Shown piece after piece: positions 8,035 through 16,560 of a DNA stretch of 33,928 bases; positions within the stretch are counted from its first letter, which is position 1; every line of letters starts with the position of its first letter. The position numbers and the translations under genes were made by a program. The stretch is from an uncultured Nostocoides sp. GTDB taxonomy: Bacteria > Actinomycetota > Actinomycetes > Actinomycetales > Dermatophilaceae. The stretch spans positions 1 through 33,928 of the forward strand of contig CAKZIH010000168.1 of assembly GCA_936931335.1 (NCBI GenBank). The letters are read 5' to 3'. The notes beneath the pieces were generated by a model. It ran no database searches and was not told where the DNA came from. It saw nothing but the letters and a program-made list of their open reading frames with translations.

Positions 8035-9143
8035 GTATGGGGGCCGGTCAGATTCTCGGCGCCCTGCTCCTGCTGGGCATCGCCCTGGCCTGCTGGCCCC
8101 GGCGGCACGGCCCGCGCCGATCGGCGGGACTGGCACTGCCGATCGATCGCACCGACAGCCTCGCCGCGGCACTGGAATCGATTTCGCTGTGTCTGCAATC
8201 CGGGCTGACCCCGTTGCAGGCGGTGGAGATCACCGCGCGCCGACCGGGTCTGGACGAGGCGCTCGCCGCCGTCTTCGAGGAGGTGCGCCGGGCACTGGCA
8301 CGGGGCGAGCCGGGCGGGGTGGTCTGGTCACGACATACCGGCCAGATCCCGCAGCTGCGGGTGGTCGCCGGCTCGTGGACGCTGACCGAGGCGAGCGGGT
8401 CGGCGCTGGAACCGGCCGTCTCCTGGGCCGTCGGGCAATTGCGCGAGAAACGGGCCGCCCGAGAACGGCTGGATGCCGTCACCGCTGGCGCGAAGTCCTC
8501 AATGGGGCTGATGCTCCTGCTGCCGCTGGCCGGCATCCCGATCGGGCTGCTCGTCGGGGTGACGCCGCGGGAGTTGTACGGATCCGTGCCCGCGGCGCTG
8601 TCCTGCCTGGCCGGGCTGGCCTGCGCTGCCGGGGGTTTAGTGCTCGCCCGGCGGATGCTACGCCGGGCGCTACGGCCGCAAGAACTCACGCCGGTGCCAG
8701 GGCTGGCCGCTGCCACCACGGGGGATATCGCAGACGCGAGCTTGATGTTGCATCTCGCCCTGTCCTCCGGTGCGGGGATCATCGAGAGCCTCGCCGCGGT
8801 CGCCGAGCTTTCCCCGCCGCGGGTGCGGCTGGATCTGCGGCGGGTGGTGGCGGCATACCGCTGGGGGCTCGGGCATACCCGGGCCTGGTCGTATGCCGAT
8901 CCCGCCTGGGAACCTGTCGCCGCCGCTCTGGGGCTCGCCCTGGACCATGGCGCCGCCCCGGCGGCGAGTGTGCGCGCGGTCGGCTTGCGATTGTCAGCGT
9001 CCGAGCGCTCCCGTATGGAGGCCGCCGCCGGCCGAGCCGGCACCTTCTTGTTGGTGCCCCTGGCGGTGATGTTCATCCCGTCGTTCGCGCTGACCACCAT
9101 GATCCCGTTGGCCATCGCCCTGGTGCCGCGCGGGTCGTTCTGA
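8031..9143 (+). CDS. Fused TadB-TadC type II/IV secretion F-domain membrane platform
   Basis: This inner-membrane platform protein of the Flp pilus is 370 residues from the GTG at 8031, whose GTGA overlaps the tadA stop. Two secretion-F-like modules are present in one chain. Residues 45-200 contain AAALESISLCLQSGLTPLQA and a hydrophobic pair after it. Residues 225-370 contain ASLMLHLALSSGAGIIESLA and the C-terminal pair FLLVPLAVMFIPSFALT. TadB and TadC are separate genes in most Tad loci, so this is a natural fusion or a condensed version. No stop or frame change is visible between the halves. A later in-frame ATG at 8037 would remove only two residues. Confidence 0.88.
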   Translation: MSMGAGQILGALLLLGIALACWPRRHGPRRSAGLALPIDRTDSLAAALESISLCLQSGLTPLQAVEITARRPGLDEALAAVFEEVRRALARGEPGGVVWSRHTGQIPQLRVVAGSWTLTEASGSALEPAVSWAVGQLREKRAARERLDAVTAGAKSSMGLMLLLPLAGIPIGLLVGVTPRELYGSVPAALSCLAGLACAAGGLVLARRMLRRALRPQELTPVPGLAAATTGDIADASLMLHLALSSGAGIIESLAAVAELSPPRVRLDLRRVVAAYRWGLGHTRAWSYADPAWEPVAAALGLALDHGAAPAASVRAVGLRLSASERSRMEAAAGRAGTFLLVPLAVMFIPSFALTTMIPLAIALVPRGSF

Positions 9144-9283
9144 TGGCGCGGATGTCCACAGCCGGAATGCCGGATTCCCATGATCCACAGGGATTTTCGG
9201 GGCACTGGCCGGGGCCGGGCGACGAGACGAGAGTGGAACTCGAGACCGGCACCGGGTCGGTCCACCAGGAAAGGGGTTCCACC

Positions 9284-9499
9284 ATGACGCACAAGCTCGC
9301 GGCCCGTTATACGGCCACCCGCGCCCGGCTCGGTGACGCGGCCCAGCGCAAGGCGGAGGAGGGCATGGCATCGGCGGAATGGGCGCTGGTCACGCTCTGC
9401 GTCTGTGCGTTCGCCGTCGTCGTGCTCGGCTCGTTGGGTACGTTCGCGAAGCCGCTCATCGAAGGCATCATCAGCAAGGCCCTCAGCGGCGGGAAGTGA
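9284..9499 (+). CDS. DUF4244 Flp-pilin-like small prepilin
   Basis: This 71-residue protein has a positively charged leader of 27 residues, then a prepilin peptidase site EEG/MASAE with Gly at -1 and Glu at +5. One hydrophobic helix follows (WALVTLCVCAFAVVVLGSLG). The predicted mature chain is only 44 residues, matching Flp-type major pilins. A good Shine-Dalgarno sequence AGGAAAGGGG lies just before the ATG at 9284. The same frame is open back to an ATG at 9143 that overlaps the tadBC stop (TGATG), which would add 47 polar residues. I prefer 9284 because of the ribosome-binding site and leader length. It is probably the structural pilin of this operon. Confidence 0.85.
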   Translation: MTHKLAARYTATRARLGDAAQRKAEEGMASAEWALVTLCVCAFAVVVLGSLGTFAKPLIEGIISKALSGGK

Positions 9500-9501
9500 C
9501 G

Positions 9502-9903
9502 ATGGACCGGCTTTGTGTGCGCCCCCGGATCGGCGGGCGCGGCCGCCCTGGTGGCTCCCGCGAGGCCGGCATTGTCACGGCGGAGTTGACGTTGGGGATG
9601 ATCGCATTCGCATTCTTCTTCATCGTCTCGCTGACCGCGATCGGGACGGGCATCGATCACCTGCGATGCGCGGAGGCCAGCCGGGTCGGGGCCCGGCTGG
9701 CCGCCCGGTCGGAGTCAGCGGCCCAGGTGGTCGCCGGGGCCTTGACCACGGCGCCGAAGGGATCGACCGTGCGGCTATCGGCGAGCGGCTCCACCGTCCA
9801 AGTGACCGTCCGGGCGCCGGAGCGTGGCATCTTTGCCCAGCTCGGGTGGGATCTGGCCGCGGTGGGGACCTCCATCGCTCCGCGGGAGCACCGCGGTGGC
9901 TAA
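9502..9903 (+). CDS. TadE-like minor pseudopilin
   Basis: This 133-residue protein has an Arg/Gly-rich leader ending in a prepilin-type site SREAG/IVTAE (Gly23 at -1, Glu at +5). The hydrophobic helix LTLGMIAFAFFFIVSLTAIG follows, then a small extracytoplasmic domain with LRCAEASRVGARLAARSE, characteristic of TadE-family proteins in actinobacteria. The ATG at 9502 is preceded by GGGAAG and lies 2 bp after the DUF4244 stop, within one operon. It is probably a minor pilin or initiation subunit. The stop overlaps the next gene by 8 bp. Confidence 0.87.
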   Translation: MDRLCVRPRIGGRGRPGGSREAGIVTAELTLGMIAFAFFFIVSLTAIGTGIDHLRCAEASRVGARLAARSESAAQVVAGALTTAPKGSTVRLSASGSTVQVTVRAPERGIFAQLGWDLAAVGTSIAPREHRGG

Positions 9904-10336
9904 GCAGCCGGCGATGGCCCGGCAGAGCCGGTCGGGGCCAGCGCTTCGCGAGGTGGCGAGGCAGCCGGCAGCAGCCCGGGAGAGCGGGTCGGGGACGGTG
10001 CTCACCCTGCTGCTCGTCGCTTGCCTGATCCTCTTGCTGCCGCTCGCCCTGACGGTGGTCACCGCAACTCAGGCGGCCCAGCGCGCGCGGGCCGCGGCCG
10101 ATCTCGGGGCGATCGCGGCCGCCTCCTCGTTCGCACGCGGTGTCGATGCCGCCACCGCGTGCGCGCGGGGAGCCGCGCTGGTCACGGCCAACCGCGCCGC
10201 CGCCGTCGGGTGCACCATTCGGGCCGATGGCCGCACCGAGCTGCGGGCCCGGGTCACGGTGCGGCTACCGGTTTTCGGGACCCGAGCGACCTCGGCATCG
10301 GCGGTGGCCGGGATCATCTTCGATGCGCATCGCTGA
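9896..10336 (+). CDS. TadG/Rv3654c-like pilus-associated membrane protein
   Basis: This protein is 146 residues from the GTG at 9896, or 140 from the ATG at 9914. A basic N-terminus is followed by ARESGSGTVLTLLLVACLILLLPL, a helix like those of 'helicase/secretion neighbourhood TadE-like' proteins. The short extracytoplasmic part contains QRARAAADLGAIAAASSFARG and paired cysteines in ACARGAAL and GCTIRADG. The DLGAIAAA motif is shared with TadG N-termini (A-x-D-A/L-A/G-A). The gene overlaps tadE by 8 bp and closes the Tad operon. The prepilin-type Glu+5 is absent, unlike the two proteins before it. No prepilin peptidase gene is present in the window. Confidence 0.82.
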   Translation: MAKQPAMARQSRSGPALREVARQPAAARESGSGTVLTLLLVACLILLLPLALTVVTATQAAQRARAAADLGAIAAASSFARGVDAATACARGAALVTANRAAAVGCTIRADGRTELRARVTVRLPVFGTRATSASAVAGIIFDAHR

Positions 10337-10566
10337 TCAGGGACGGGAACTGGCCCACCCACAACGGCGGCCGGTGTCCTTGCCGCACCTTGCCGGCTGC
10401 GTGTTGACCGGCGCGGCACACCGCAGGTTTGGTGGGGTGTCGGGGCCAGATAGGGAGTTCCCAGGAGGGTCTGCAGCGGGATGAGCGGTTAGCGTTGGGT
10501 GAACCCCCGCGCCGAGCGGCCGGGCCCGCCGGGCCTGGTCGCCCAACTCAAGGAGTCCCGGACCCC
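10337..10566 (+). other. Intergenic region between Tad operon and small membrane gene
   Basis: These 230 bases contain no ORF with coding character and no clear terminator after the Tad operon. A TTGACC hexamer near 10404 is the best -35 candidate, but no good -10 is found at 17-18 bp. GGCCCGCCGGGCC near 10525 can form a short GC-rich stem. The Shine-Dalgarno sequence AAGGAG at 10550-10555 belongs to the next gene. Confidence 0.4.
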
Positions 10567-11019
10567 ATGATCGTGCTAGGCCTGCTCCTCATCCTGCTGA
10601 CGGCCGGTGCCGCCGTTTGGCTCTACCTCGCCCTGAGCGATCTGCCCAACGGCGGGCCGGTCAACGACCTGAGCGCCTTGGGCGTAACCGTCGGCCTCTC
10701 GCCGCTCGTGCTGCTGCTCACCGGCGTCGGTCTCACCCTGCTGCTGATGATTGGGCTCTCGCTCATTCGCGGCGGCATAGGGGCCAAGTCCCGCCAGCGC
10801 CGCGAGCGCAAGCAGCTCGAGCGGGACGCGGAGGAGAACCGTCGTGCCGCGGAAGCCGCCGCCCAGGAGCGCCTGCGTGCCGAGCGCGTGCACAACGACG
10901 AGGTCGCCGCGCGCGAGACCACTCGCCACAGCATCACCGAGCCGGTTCGCGACAGCAGCACCGGCTGGCGCACCGAGGACGGTGGGTCCACCGCCCCGCC
11001 GCCGCCGTCGCGCCGCTGA
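10567..11019 (+). CDS. Small two-helix membrane protein with charged coiled-coil tail
   Basis: This 150-residue protein is of unknown function. Two membrane helices (IVLGLLLILLTAGAAVWLYL and VGLSPLVLLLTGVGLTLLLM) are joined by a polar loop. A highly charged segment QRRERKQLERDAEENRRAA follows and is predicted to be a coiled coil of about 45 residues on the cytoplasmic side, then a Pro/Ser-rich end. The layout is like LapA-domain or phage-shock accessory proteins, but I do not recognise the family. AAGGAG stands 11 nt before the ATG. The gene ends just before a strong terminator, so it is probably a single-gene unit. Confidence 0.75.
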   Translation: MIVLGLLLILLTAGAAVWLYLALSDLPNGGPVNDLSALGVTVGLSPLVLLLTGVGLTLLLMIGLSLIRGGIGAKSRQRRERKQLERDAEENRRAAEAAAQERLRAERVHNDEVAARETTRHSITEPVRDSSTGWRTEDGGSTAPPPPSRR

Positions 11020-11042
11020 CGTCCCGCGACCGGAACGTTACG

Positions 11043-11074
11043 AACCCCCGTTGCCCAGTGGGCAGCGGGGGTTT
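11043..11074. terminator. Bidirectional-type terminator between convergent genes
   Basis: AACCCCCG-TTGCCC at 11043-11056 pairs with GGGCA-GCGGGGGTT (11060-11073) around a three-base loop, giving about 13 bp with one bulge. On the plus strand it is followed by GTTTGTG. It lies between the small membrane-protein gene and the helicase, which converge, so it probably serves both. The T-tract is short on each strand. Confidence 0.7.
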
Positions 11075-11079
11075 GTGCG

Positions 11080-13470
11080 CTAGGCGCTCGCCCGAGTTGG
11101 TTCGCCTCGAACCGTGGCGGCGGGTGCCGGCACACCCAACAACTCAAGCACCAGCGTCAGCAGCCGCACTGCGCCGTCCTTGTCCAGCGGGTTGTTGCCA
11201 TTGCCACACTTCGGCGAGACCACGCACCAAGGGCAACCGGCCGGACACGGGCAGTCGCGTACCAGGTCGCGGGTCGCACCCAGCCAGTCGGCCAGCACGT
11301 CGTGACCGTGAGCGGCATAGCCCGCGCCGCCGGGGTAGCCGTCATACACCAGCACGGTCGGCAAGCCGGTCTGCGGATGCGCGGCGGTGGACACTCCGCC
11401 GATATCCCAGCGATCGCAACTGACGAAGAGCGGCAGCATGCCGATGGCCGCATGTTCGGCGGCATGCGCGGCACCGGGAATCCCCTCGGCCTCGATGCCC
11501 GCACGAGCGAGCACCTCCTGCGGCAGCGTCCACCACACACCTTCGGTCTCCAGCATCCGTTCCGGCAGGTCCAGGGCGTGCTGGCCGATCACCTCGCCCC
11601 CGGGTAGGCGGCGCAGGAACGAGCGCACCTGCGTCCGCACGGTCACCGGCCCGCGGTTGACCACGAGCGGCCCGAACGTCTGGGTGACCTGCGGTTCGGC
11701 GAGTTCGAACGCCGACTGACTCTGCGCCGTGGTCGACCACCCCGGGTCGCCCTTGACCACCGTGGCCGTGGCGGCTGCCAGGTCCAGGCCGGTGACCACA
11801 TACGTCGTGCCCTGGTGGACGTGCACCGCGCCCGGGTGCACCTGCACATGCGCGGCCGCCTCATCGACGGTCCCGATCACCCGCCCGCTCCCGGATTCCA
11901 CGATGGCGACCACCTCACCCGCGGTCCGCAGCGAACCCACCAGATCACCCGGGCGACGGTGTTCGGGCCAGTACCACCCCGTCGGGCGGCGCCGCAGCAG
12001 CCCTTCGGCCTCCAATTGCGCCAGCGCCTCGGCCAGCCCGGGGCCGAAATACGCCTCATCGGCAGCGGTCAGCGGCCTCTCGTAGGCCGCGGCCACCAGA
12101 TGCCGCGGCAGCAGCCGGGGGTTGCCCGGGTTGACCACGGTGTGCTCCACCGGCGTCCCAAAGATCGCCTCGGGATGGTTCATCACATAGGCATCCAGCG
12201 GATCGTCGGCGGCGACCAGCAGCGCCAACGCCGCCGAGCCACCCCGGCCCGCGCGGCCGGCCTGCTGCCATACGGACGCCAACCGGCCTGGCCAGCCGGC
12301 CATCACCACCGCATCCAAGCCGGAGATATCGATCCCCAACTCCAGCGCATTCGTCGCGGCCAACCCGCCCAGGGCACCGGTGCGCAGCTCCCGCTCCAGT
12401 TCACGACGCTCTTCGGGGAGGTAACCGCCGCGGTATGCCGCCACCCGCGCCCCACAGCCGCGCTGCTCCAGCATCCGCCCCGCAGCGGTGGCCACCGCTT
12501 CCACTCCGGCGCGCGAGCGAGCGAAGGCCAACGTCTGCACGCCCTCGCCGACCAGCCCCGCCAGCAGCCGAGCCGCCTCGGTGCCGGCCGCGGGCCGACG
12601 GGGCAGGCCATCGGAATCGGCATACTCCTGCGGCTCCCACAAGCCGAAGGTGAGCGGGCCGCGCGGGGCACCATCCGCGGTCACCGCGGAAACCGCCACC
12701 CCGGTCAGTTCGCTGGCGTGCTGCGCCGGATTGCCCACCGTCGCTGAGGCGAGCACGAAGGTCGGGGTGCTGCGATAGCGCTCGGCAACCCGCCGCAGCC
12801 GCCGCAGCACCAGCGCCACCCCGGAGCCGAAGATCCCCCGGTAGGCGTGGGCCTCATCGACCACGACGACCTGCAGCGCCCGCAGGAAGGACGCCCACTG
12901 GGCATGCCCGGGCAGCAGCGAGTGGTGCAGCAGATCGGGATTAGTGAGCACCACATTGGCGTGATCACGGATCCACCGGCGCTCATCCGGGCCGGTGTCC
13001 CCGTCATACGTCGCGCACCGGATCCCGGGCAGCCCCAAGGCCTCGATGTGCGCCGCCTGGTCGGCGGCCAGCGCCTTGGTCGGCGCGAGATAGAGCAGCG
13101 TGGCACCACGCCCATTCGGCGCCTGCGTGCCCTCGAGCACCGCGCTCAGCCCGGGCAGCAGGTACCCCAGGCTCTTGCCCGAGGCCGTCCCCGTCGCCAG
13201 CACGGTATGGCGCCCATCGCGCACCGCCTGAGCGGCCTGCGCCTGATGGGACCACAGCTGCTCGATCCCCTGGCCGACCAGCGCCGACGCTAGCCGCGGT
13301 TCGACCCAGTCCGGCATAGGCACCCGAGCCCCGGGCCGCGCTGGCACCTGTTCCACATGCCGCAGCGCCTCGATCTCGGACGCGCCGAGCAGGGACGCGA
13401 GGGTCGAGAACGTCCACTCGCGACCCTCGATTGCCGCCTGACCTGGGGGCATGCATGGTGTGGATCGCAT
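11080..13470 (-). CDS. DEAD/DEAH-box helicase with DUF1998 domain (MrfA/YprA-like)
   Basis: This superfamily 2 helicase is 796 residues from the ATG at 13470; an in-frame ATG at 13452 is an alternative. Walker A is ATGTASGKS (K99), the DEAH box lies in QVVVVDEAHAYRG, and motif VI is QQAGRAGRGG. The C-terminal DUF1998 region contains a four-cysteine cluster in CPCPAGCPWCVVSPKC, which in Bacillus MrfA binds metal and is needed for mitomycin C repair. The M. tuberculosis counterpart is Rv3649, in the same gene neighbourhood. It probably acts in repair of alkylation or crosslink damage. The gene diverges from the STAS gene and ends at the terminator at 11043-11074. Longer upstream frames are antisense to the STAS gene. 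Confidence 0.93.
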   Translation of the reverse strand: MRSTPCMPPGQAAIEGREWTFSTLASLLGASEIEALRHVEQVPARPGARVPMPDWVEPRLASALVGQGIEQLWSHQAQAAQAVRDGRHTVLATGTASGKSLGYLLPGLSAVLEGTQAPNGRGATLLYLAPTKALAADQAAHIEALGLPGIRCATYDGDTGPDERRWIRDHANVVLTNPDLLHHSLLPGHAQWASFLRALQVVVVDEAHAYRGIFGSGVALVLRRLRRVAERYRSTPTFVLASATVGNPAQHASELTGVAVSAVTADGAPRGPLTFGLWEPQEYADSDGLPRRPAAGTEAARLLAGLVGEGVQTLAFARSRAGVEAVATAAGRMLEQRGCGARVAAYRGGYLPEERRELERELRTGALGGLAATNALELGIDISGLDAVVMAGWPGRLASVWQQAGRAGRGGSAALALLVAADDPLDAYVMNHPEAIFGTPVEHTVVNPGNPRLLPRHLVAAAYERPLTAADEAYFGPGLAEALAQLEAEGLLRRRPTGWYWPEHRRPGDLVGSLRTAGEVVAIVESGSGRVIGTVDEAAAHVQVHPGAVHVHQGTTYVVTGLDLAAATATVVKGDPGWSTTAQSQSAFELAEPQVTQTFGPLVVNRGPVTVRTQVRSFLRRLPGGEVIGQHALDLPERMLETEGVWWTLPQEVLARAGIEAEGIPGAAHAAEHAAIGMLPLFVSCDRWDIGGVSTAAHPQTGLPTVLVYDGYPGGAGYAAHGHDVLADWLGATRDLVRDCPCPAGCPWCVVSPKCGNGNNPLDKDGAVRLLTLVLELLGVPAPAATVRGEPTRASA

Positions 13471-13539
13471 CCGTGGTCTACGGTATGCCCGGAGCGCGGC
13501 TACTCCCCCGCCGCCACGCTTGTCCGAAGGAGAACCTCG

Positions 13540-13899
13540 ATGCTCGCCGTTTCCACTGAGCGTCGCGATCACGTCGCTGTCGTTCACGCCAGCGGCGAGG
13601 TGGACGCGACGACCGCGCATACGCTGCGGTCGGCCCTGTCCAAGGCCATCTCCGAGGCGGGCGACAACCTCGTGGCCGATCTCACCGAGGTCACCTTCAT
13701 GGACTCCACCGGCTTGGGTGTGCTCGTCGGCCGGCTCAAGGAAGTCCGCACGCGCGGCGGCCAGTTGCACTGTGTGGTCACCACCGACCGGGTCCGGCGG
13801 GTCTTCATGGCTACCGGCCTGGACACCGTGCTGCAGTTGCACGACGACGTGGACAGCGCCGTCTCCGCGATCACCGCGACCAGCACCGCCCAAGCCTGA
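13540..13899 (+). CDS. STAS-domain anti-sigma factor antagonist
   Basis: This 119-residue single-domain protein of the SpoIIAA/RsbV family is probably cytoplasmic. The core motif DLTEVTFMDSTGLGVLVGRL (residues about 46-65) contains the Ser in DSTGLG that partner anti-sigma kinases phosphorylate. A good Shine-Dalgarno sequence GAAGGAGA lies upstream of the ATG at 13540. No anti-sigma kinase or sigma factor gene is adjacent, so its partner is elsewhere. In M. tuberculosis and Streptomyces genomes similar orphan antagonists are common. The region upstream, shared with the helicase, is 69 bp. Confidence 0.92.
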   Translation: MLAVSTERRDHVAVVHASGEVDATTAHTLRSALSKAISEAGDNLVADLTEVTFMDSTGLGVLVGRLKEVRTRGGQLHCVVTTDRVRRVFMATGLDTVLQLHDDVDSAVSAITATSTAQA

Positions 13900-14053
13900 C
13901 GCGACACCCTCCTTGGCGCGCCCCCTACTGGACGGGTGCGGACTGCGGCGCGCAGGTATAGCCTGACGCGACGATCGCCTCGGTTGCCCCCTCGGCTACC
14001 TGGGCGATTGGCGCCTCACCGGCGTCCGACACTCACCATCAAGGAGGATGGCA

Positions 14054-16480
14054 GTGACCGGTCTATCCCTTCTGCCTGTCGCTGAGACGGCACTGGACCT
14101 GTCCGGGTCCAACCAGACCCTGACACTCGCGGTGGGGGTCATCGCGCTGACCGCCCTGGTGATGGGCTGGGTCTTCCGCTCCCAGGTGCTCGCCGCGGAC
14201 CCCGGCACCGACAATATGCAGACCATCGGTGCGGCGGTCGAGGAAGGCGCGCAGGCCTATCTGCGCCGCCAGTTCCGCACCCTGGGCATCTTCGTGGTCC
14301 TGGTCTTCGGGCTGCTGCTTCTGCTACCCGCCGACACCGCCGGCGTGCGCTGGGGACGCTCAGGATTCTTCATCCTCGGCGCGATCTTCTCCGCCGCCAT
14401 CGGCTATCTCGGGATGAGCCTCGCGGTGAAAGCCAATGTCCGGGTCGCCGAAGCGGCTCGGCGCGGCAGCCGCGACGAGGGGATGAAGGTCGCCTTCCGC
14501 ACCGGCGGCGTGGTCGGTATGGCGACCGTCGGCCTGGGTCTGCTCGGCGCCGCCAGCGTGGTCTTCCTCTATGAGGGCGACGCCCCCAAGGTCCTCGAAG
14601 GTTTTGGTTTCGGCGCCGCCCTGCTGGCGATGTTCATGCGTGTCGGCGGCGGCATCTTCACCAAGGCAGCGGACGTCGGCGCCGACCTGGTCGGCAAGGT
14701 GGAGGCCGGCATACCGGAGGACGACCCGCGCAATGCCGCCACCATCGCCGACAATGTCGGCGACAACGTCGGTGACTGCGCCGGTATGGCGGCCGACCTC
14801 TTCGAGTCGTATGCCGTGACCCTGGTCGCCGCGCTCATCCTCGGCTCGGTCGCCTTCGGCAGCTACGGCCTGGTCTTCCCGCTCATCGTGCCGGCCATCG
14901 GGGCCGTCACCGCGCTGCTCGGCGTCTTCATCACCAAGGCCCGGGCCGGGGAGAATGCGCTGCGCGCGATCAACCGCGGTTTCTATATCTCCGCCGCGGT
15001 GAGCGCCGTGCTGTCGGTGGTCGCGGCATACCTCTATCTGCCGGACACCTTCGCCGAACTCGGCTCCAGCGCCGAAGGCATCGCCGAGCTGGCCGGTGAC
15101 CCGCGGCGTACGGCCGTGCTCGCCGTGCTCATCGGCATCGTCCTGGCCGGGATCATCCTGTGGCTGACCGGGTATTTCACCGGCACCGAGACCCGGCCCA
15201 CCAATGACGTGGCCCGCACCTCGCTGACCGGGCCGGCGACCGTGGTCCTCTCGGGTATCGGGGTGGGGCTGGAGTCCGCGGTCTACACCACCGCGATCAT
15301 CGGCGGCGCCGTCTATCTCGCCTTCCTGCTCGGTGGCGGATCCACGGCGCTGGCGCTCTTCCTCATCGCCCTGGCCGGCTGCGGCCTGCTGACCACGGTC
15401 GGCGTCATCGTGGCCATGGACACCTTCGGCCCGGTCTCGGACAACGCCCAAGGCATTGCCGAGATGTCCGGCGATGTGGACGGCGAGGGCGCGCAGATCC
15501 TCACTGAACTGGACGCGGTCGGCAACACCACCAAGGCGATCACCAAGGGCATCGCCATCGCCACCGCGGTCCTCGCGGCGACGGCGCTCTTCGGCTCCTA
15601 TTCCGACGCCTGGCAGGGGCAGTTGCAGGCGATGCTTGCCGACGGCTCGCTGACGGACGAACCGAGCCAGCGCCTGCAGCAGATGTTCGACACTCAGATC
15701 GTCTCGCCCAACACCCTGGTGGGGCTGCTCATCGGGGCCGCGACCGTCTTCCTCTTTTCCGGTCTGGCCATCAACGCGGTCACCCGGGCGGCCGGCGCGA
15801 TCGTCTTCGAGGTCCGCCGCCAGTTCCGGGAGATCCCCGGGATCATGGAGGGCACTACCAAGCCCGAATACGGCCGGGTCGTCGACATCTGCACCCGCGA
15901 CTCGCTGCGCGAACTGGCCACCCCCGGCCTGCTCGCCGCGCTGATGCCGGTGGCCGTGGGATTCGGTCTGGGGATCGGCGCGCTCGCCGGCTTCCTCGCC
16001 GGGGCGATCGGCGCCGGCGCGCTGATGGCGGTCTTCCTCGCCAACGCCGGCGGGGCCTGGGATAACGCCAAGAAGATTGTCGAGGACGGCCGGTTCGGCG
16101 GCAAGGGAACCGACGCCCACGCGGCCACCGTCATCGGGGACACCGTCGGTGACCCTTTCAAGGACACCGCCGGCCCGGCGATCAACCCGTTGATCAAGGT
16201 GATGAACCTGGTCTCCGTCCTCATCGCCCCGGCGATCGTCAGCCTGACCCTCGGTGACTCCGCCAATAACGCTATCCGCTTCGGCATCGCCGGTCTGGCC
16301 CTGCTCGTGGTGATCGCCGCGGTCGCCATCTCCAAGCGGCGCGGCACCTCCATCGGCGGGGAGGAGACGCCCGCCGCCGGGGTGGCACCGGCGCCCGACC
16401 TGCCCACTGGCCGCACCGACGAACCGGCGCCGCAGGTCACCCATTCCGATGTGGTGCCCCCGAGTTATCCGGACCGCTGA
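14054..16480 (+). CDS. hppA: K(+)-independent proton-pumping membrane pyrophosphatase
   Basis: This integral-membrane H(+)-translocating pyrophosphatase hydrolyses PPi and pumps protons out. It has about sixteen hydrophobic segments and 808 residues. The catalytic loop DVGADLVGKVEAGIPEDDPRN and the repeated NVGDNVGD Mg-PPi ligands are intact. C-terminal ligands GGAWDNAKK and GDTVGDPFKDTAGPAIN are also present. GNTTKA carries Lys at the position that separates K(+)-independent from K(+)-dependent enzymes. I chose GTG 14054 because AAGGAGG (14041-14047) is six bases before it. The in-frame ATG at 14048 directly abuts that sequence. The 60-residue C-terminal tail is Pro-rich. A structured region follows the stop. 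Confidence 0.95.
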   Translation: MTGLSLLPVAETALDLSGSNQTLTLAVGVIALTALVMGWVFRSQVLAADPGTDNMQTIGAAVEEGAQAYLRRQFRTLGIFVVLVFGLLLLLPADTAGVRWGRSGFFILGAIFSAAIGYLGMSLAVKANVRVAEAARRGSRDEGMKVAFRTGGVVGMATVGLGLLGAASVVFLYEGDAPKVLEGFGFGAALLAMFMRVGGGIFTKAADVGADLVGKVEAGIPEDDPRNAATIADNVGDNVGDCAGMAADLFESYAVTLVAALILGSVAFGSYGLVFPLIVPAIGAVTALLGVFITKARAGENALRAINRGFYISAAVSAVLSVVAAYLYLPDTFAELGSSAEGIAELAGDPRRTAVLAVLIGIVLAGIILWLTGYFTGTETRPTNDVARTSLTGPATVVLSGIGVGLESAVYTTAIIGGAVYLAFLLGGGSTALALFLIALAGCGLLTTVGVIVAMDTFGPVSDNAQGIAEMSGDVDGEGAQILTELDAVGNTTKAITKGIAIATAVLAATALFGSYSDAWQGQLQAMLADGSLTDEPSQRLQQMFDTQIVSPNTLVGLLIGAATVFLFSGLAINAVTRAAGAIVFEVRRQFREIPGIMEGTTKPEYGRVVDICTRDSLRELATPGLLAALMPVAVGFGLGIGALAGFLAGAIGAGALMAVFLANAGGAWDNAKKIVEDGRFGGKGTDAHAATVIGDTVGDPFKDTAGPAINPLIKVMNLVSVLIAPAIVSLTLGDSANNAIRFGIAGLALLVVIAAVAISKRRGTSIGGEETPAAGVAPAPDLPTGRTDEPAPQVTHSDVVPPSYPDR

Positions 16481-16501
16481 CCGGCGCGCAGGTCAGCATT
16501 C

Positions 16502-16509
16502 GATAACGA
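16502..16509 (-). promoter_or_regulatory. TCGTTATC motif (single copy) after hppA
   Basis: GATAACGA on the plus strand is the complement of TCGTTATC, the octamer repeated upstream of the secreted hydrolase (25625-25657) and the cell-wall gene (32751-32768). It lies 22 bp after the hppA stop and 146 bp before the dehydrogenase. A single copy gives weak support for a regulator site. Confidence 0.3.
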
Positions 16510-16514
16510 AACCG

Positions 16515-16560
16515 ATTGGTCCGGTGTGGGCCGCCCTCAGGCGGCCGACACCGGGCCAAT
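16515..16560 (+). terminator. Long hairpin downstream of hppA
   Basis: ATTGG, CCGGTGT and GGCCGCC (16515-16535 region) pair with GGCGGCC, ACACCGG and CCAAT (to 16560) around a CTCA loop. The stem is about 20 bp, broken only by one T-G wobble and one G-G mismatch. It follows hppA by 34 bp. Only TTCTCG follows, so it is a poor intrinsic terminator by T-run. It could also be part of the leader of the dehydrogenase gene. Confidence 0.5.

Noticed and set aside
7982..9499. A 505-codon frame overlapping tadBC, running into the DUF4244 gene
   Set aside because: It is a shadow of tadBC except for its last 71 codons; composition is Arg/Gly/Ala-rich as in out-of-frame GC-rich DNA.
14360..16444. Long minus-strand frame (694 codons) across hppA
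   Set aside because: It is antisense to an unambiguous pyrophosphatase and consists of Gly/Asp/His-rich shadow sequence.
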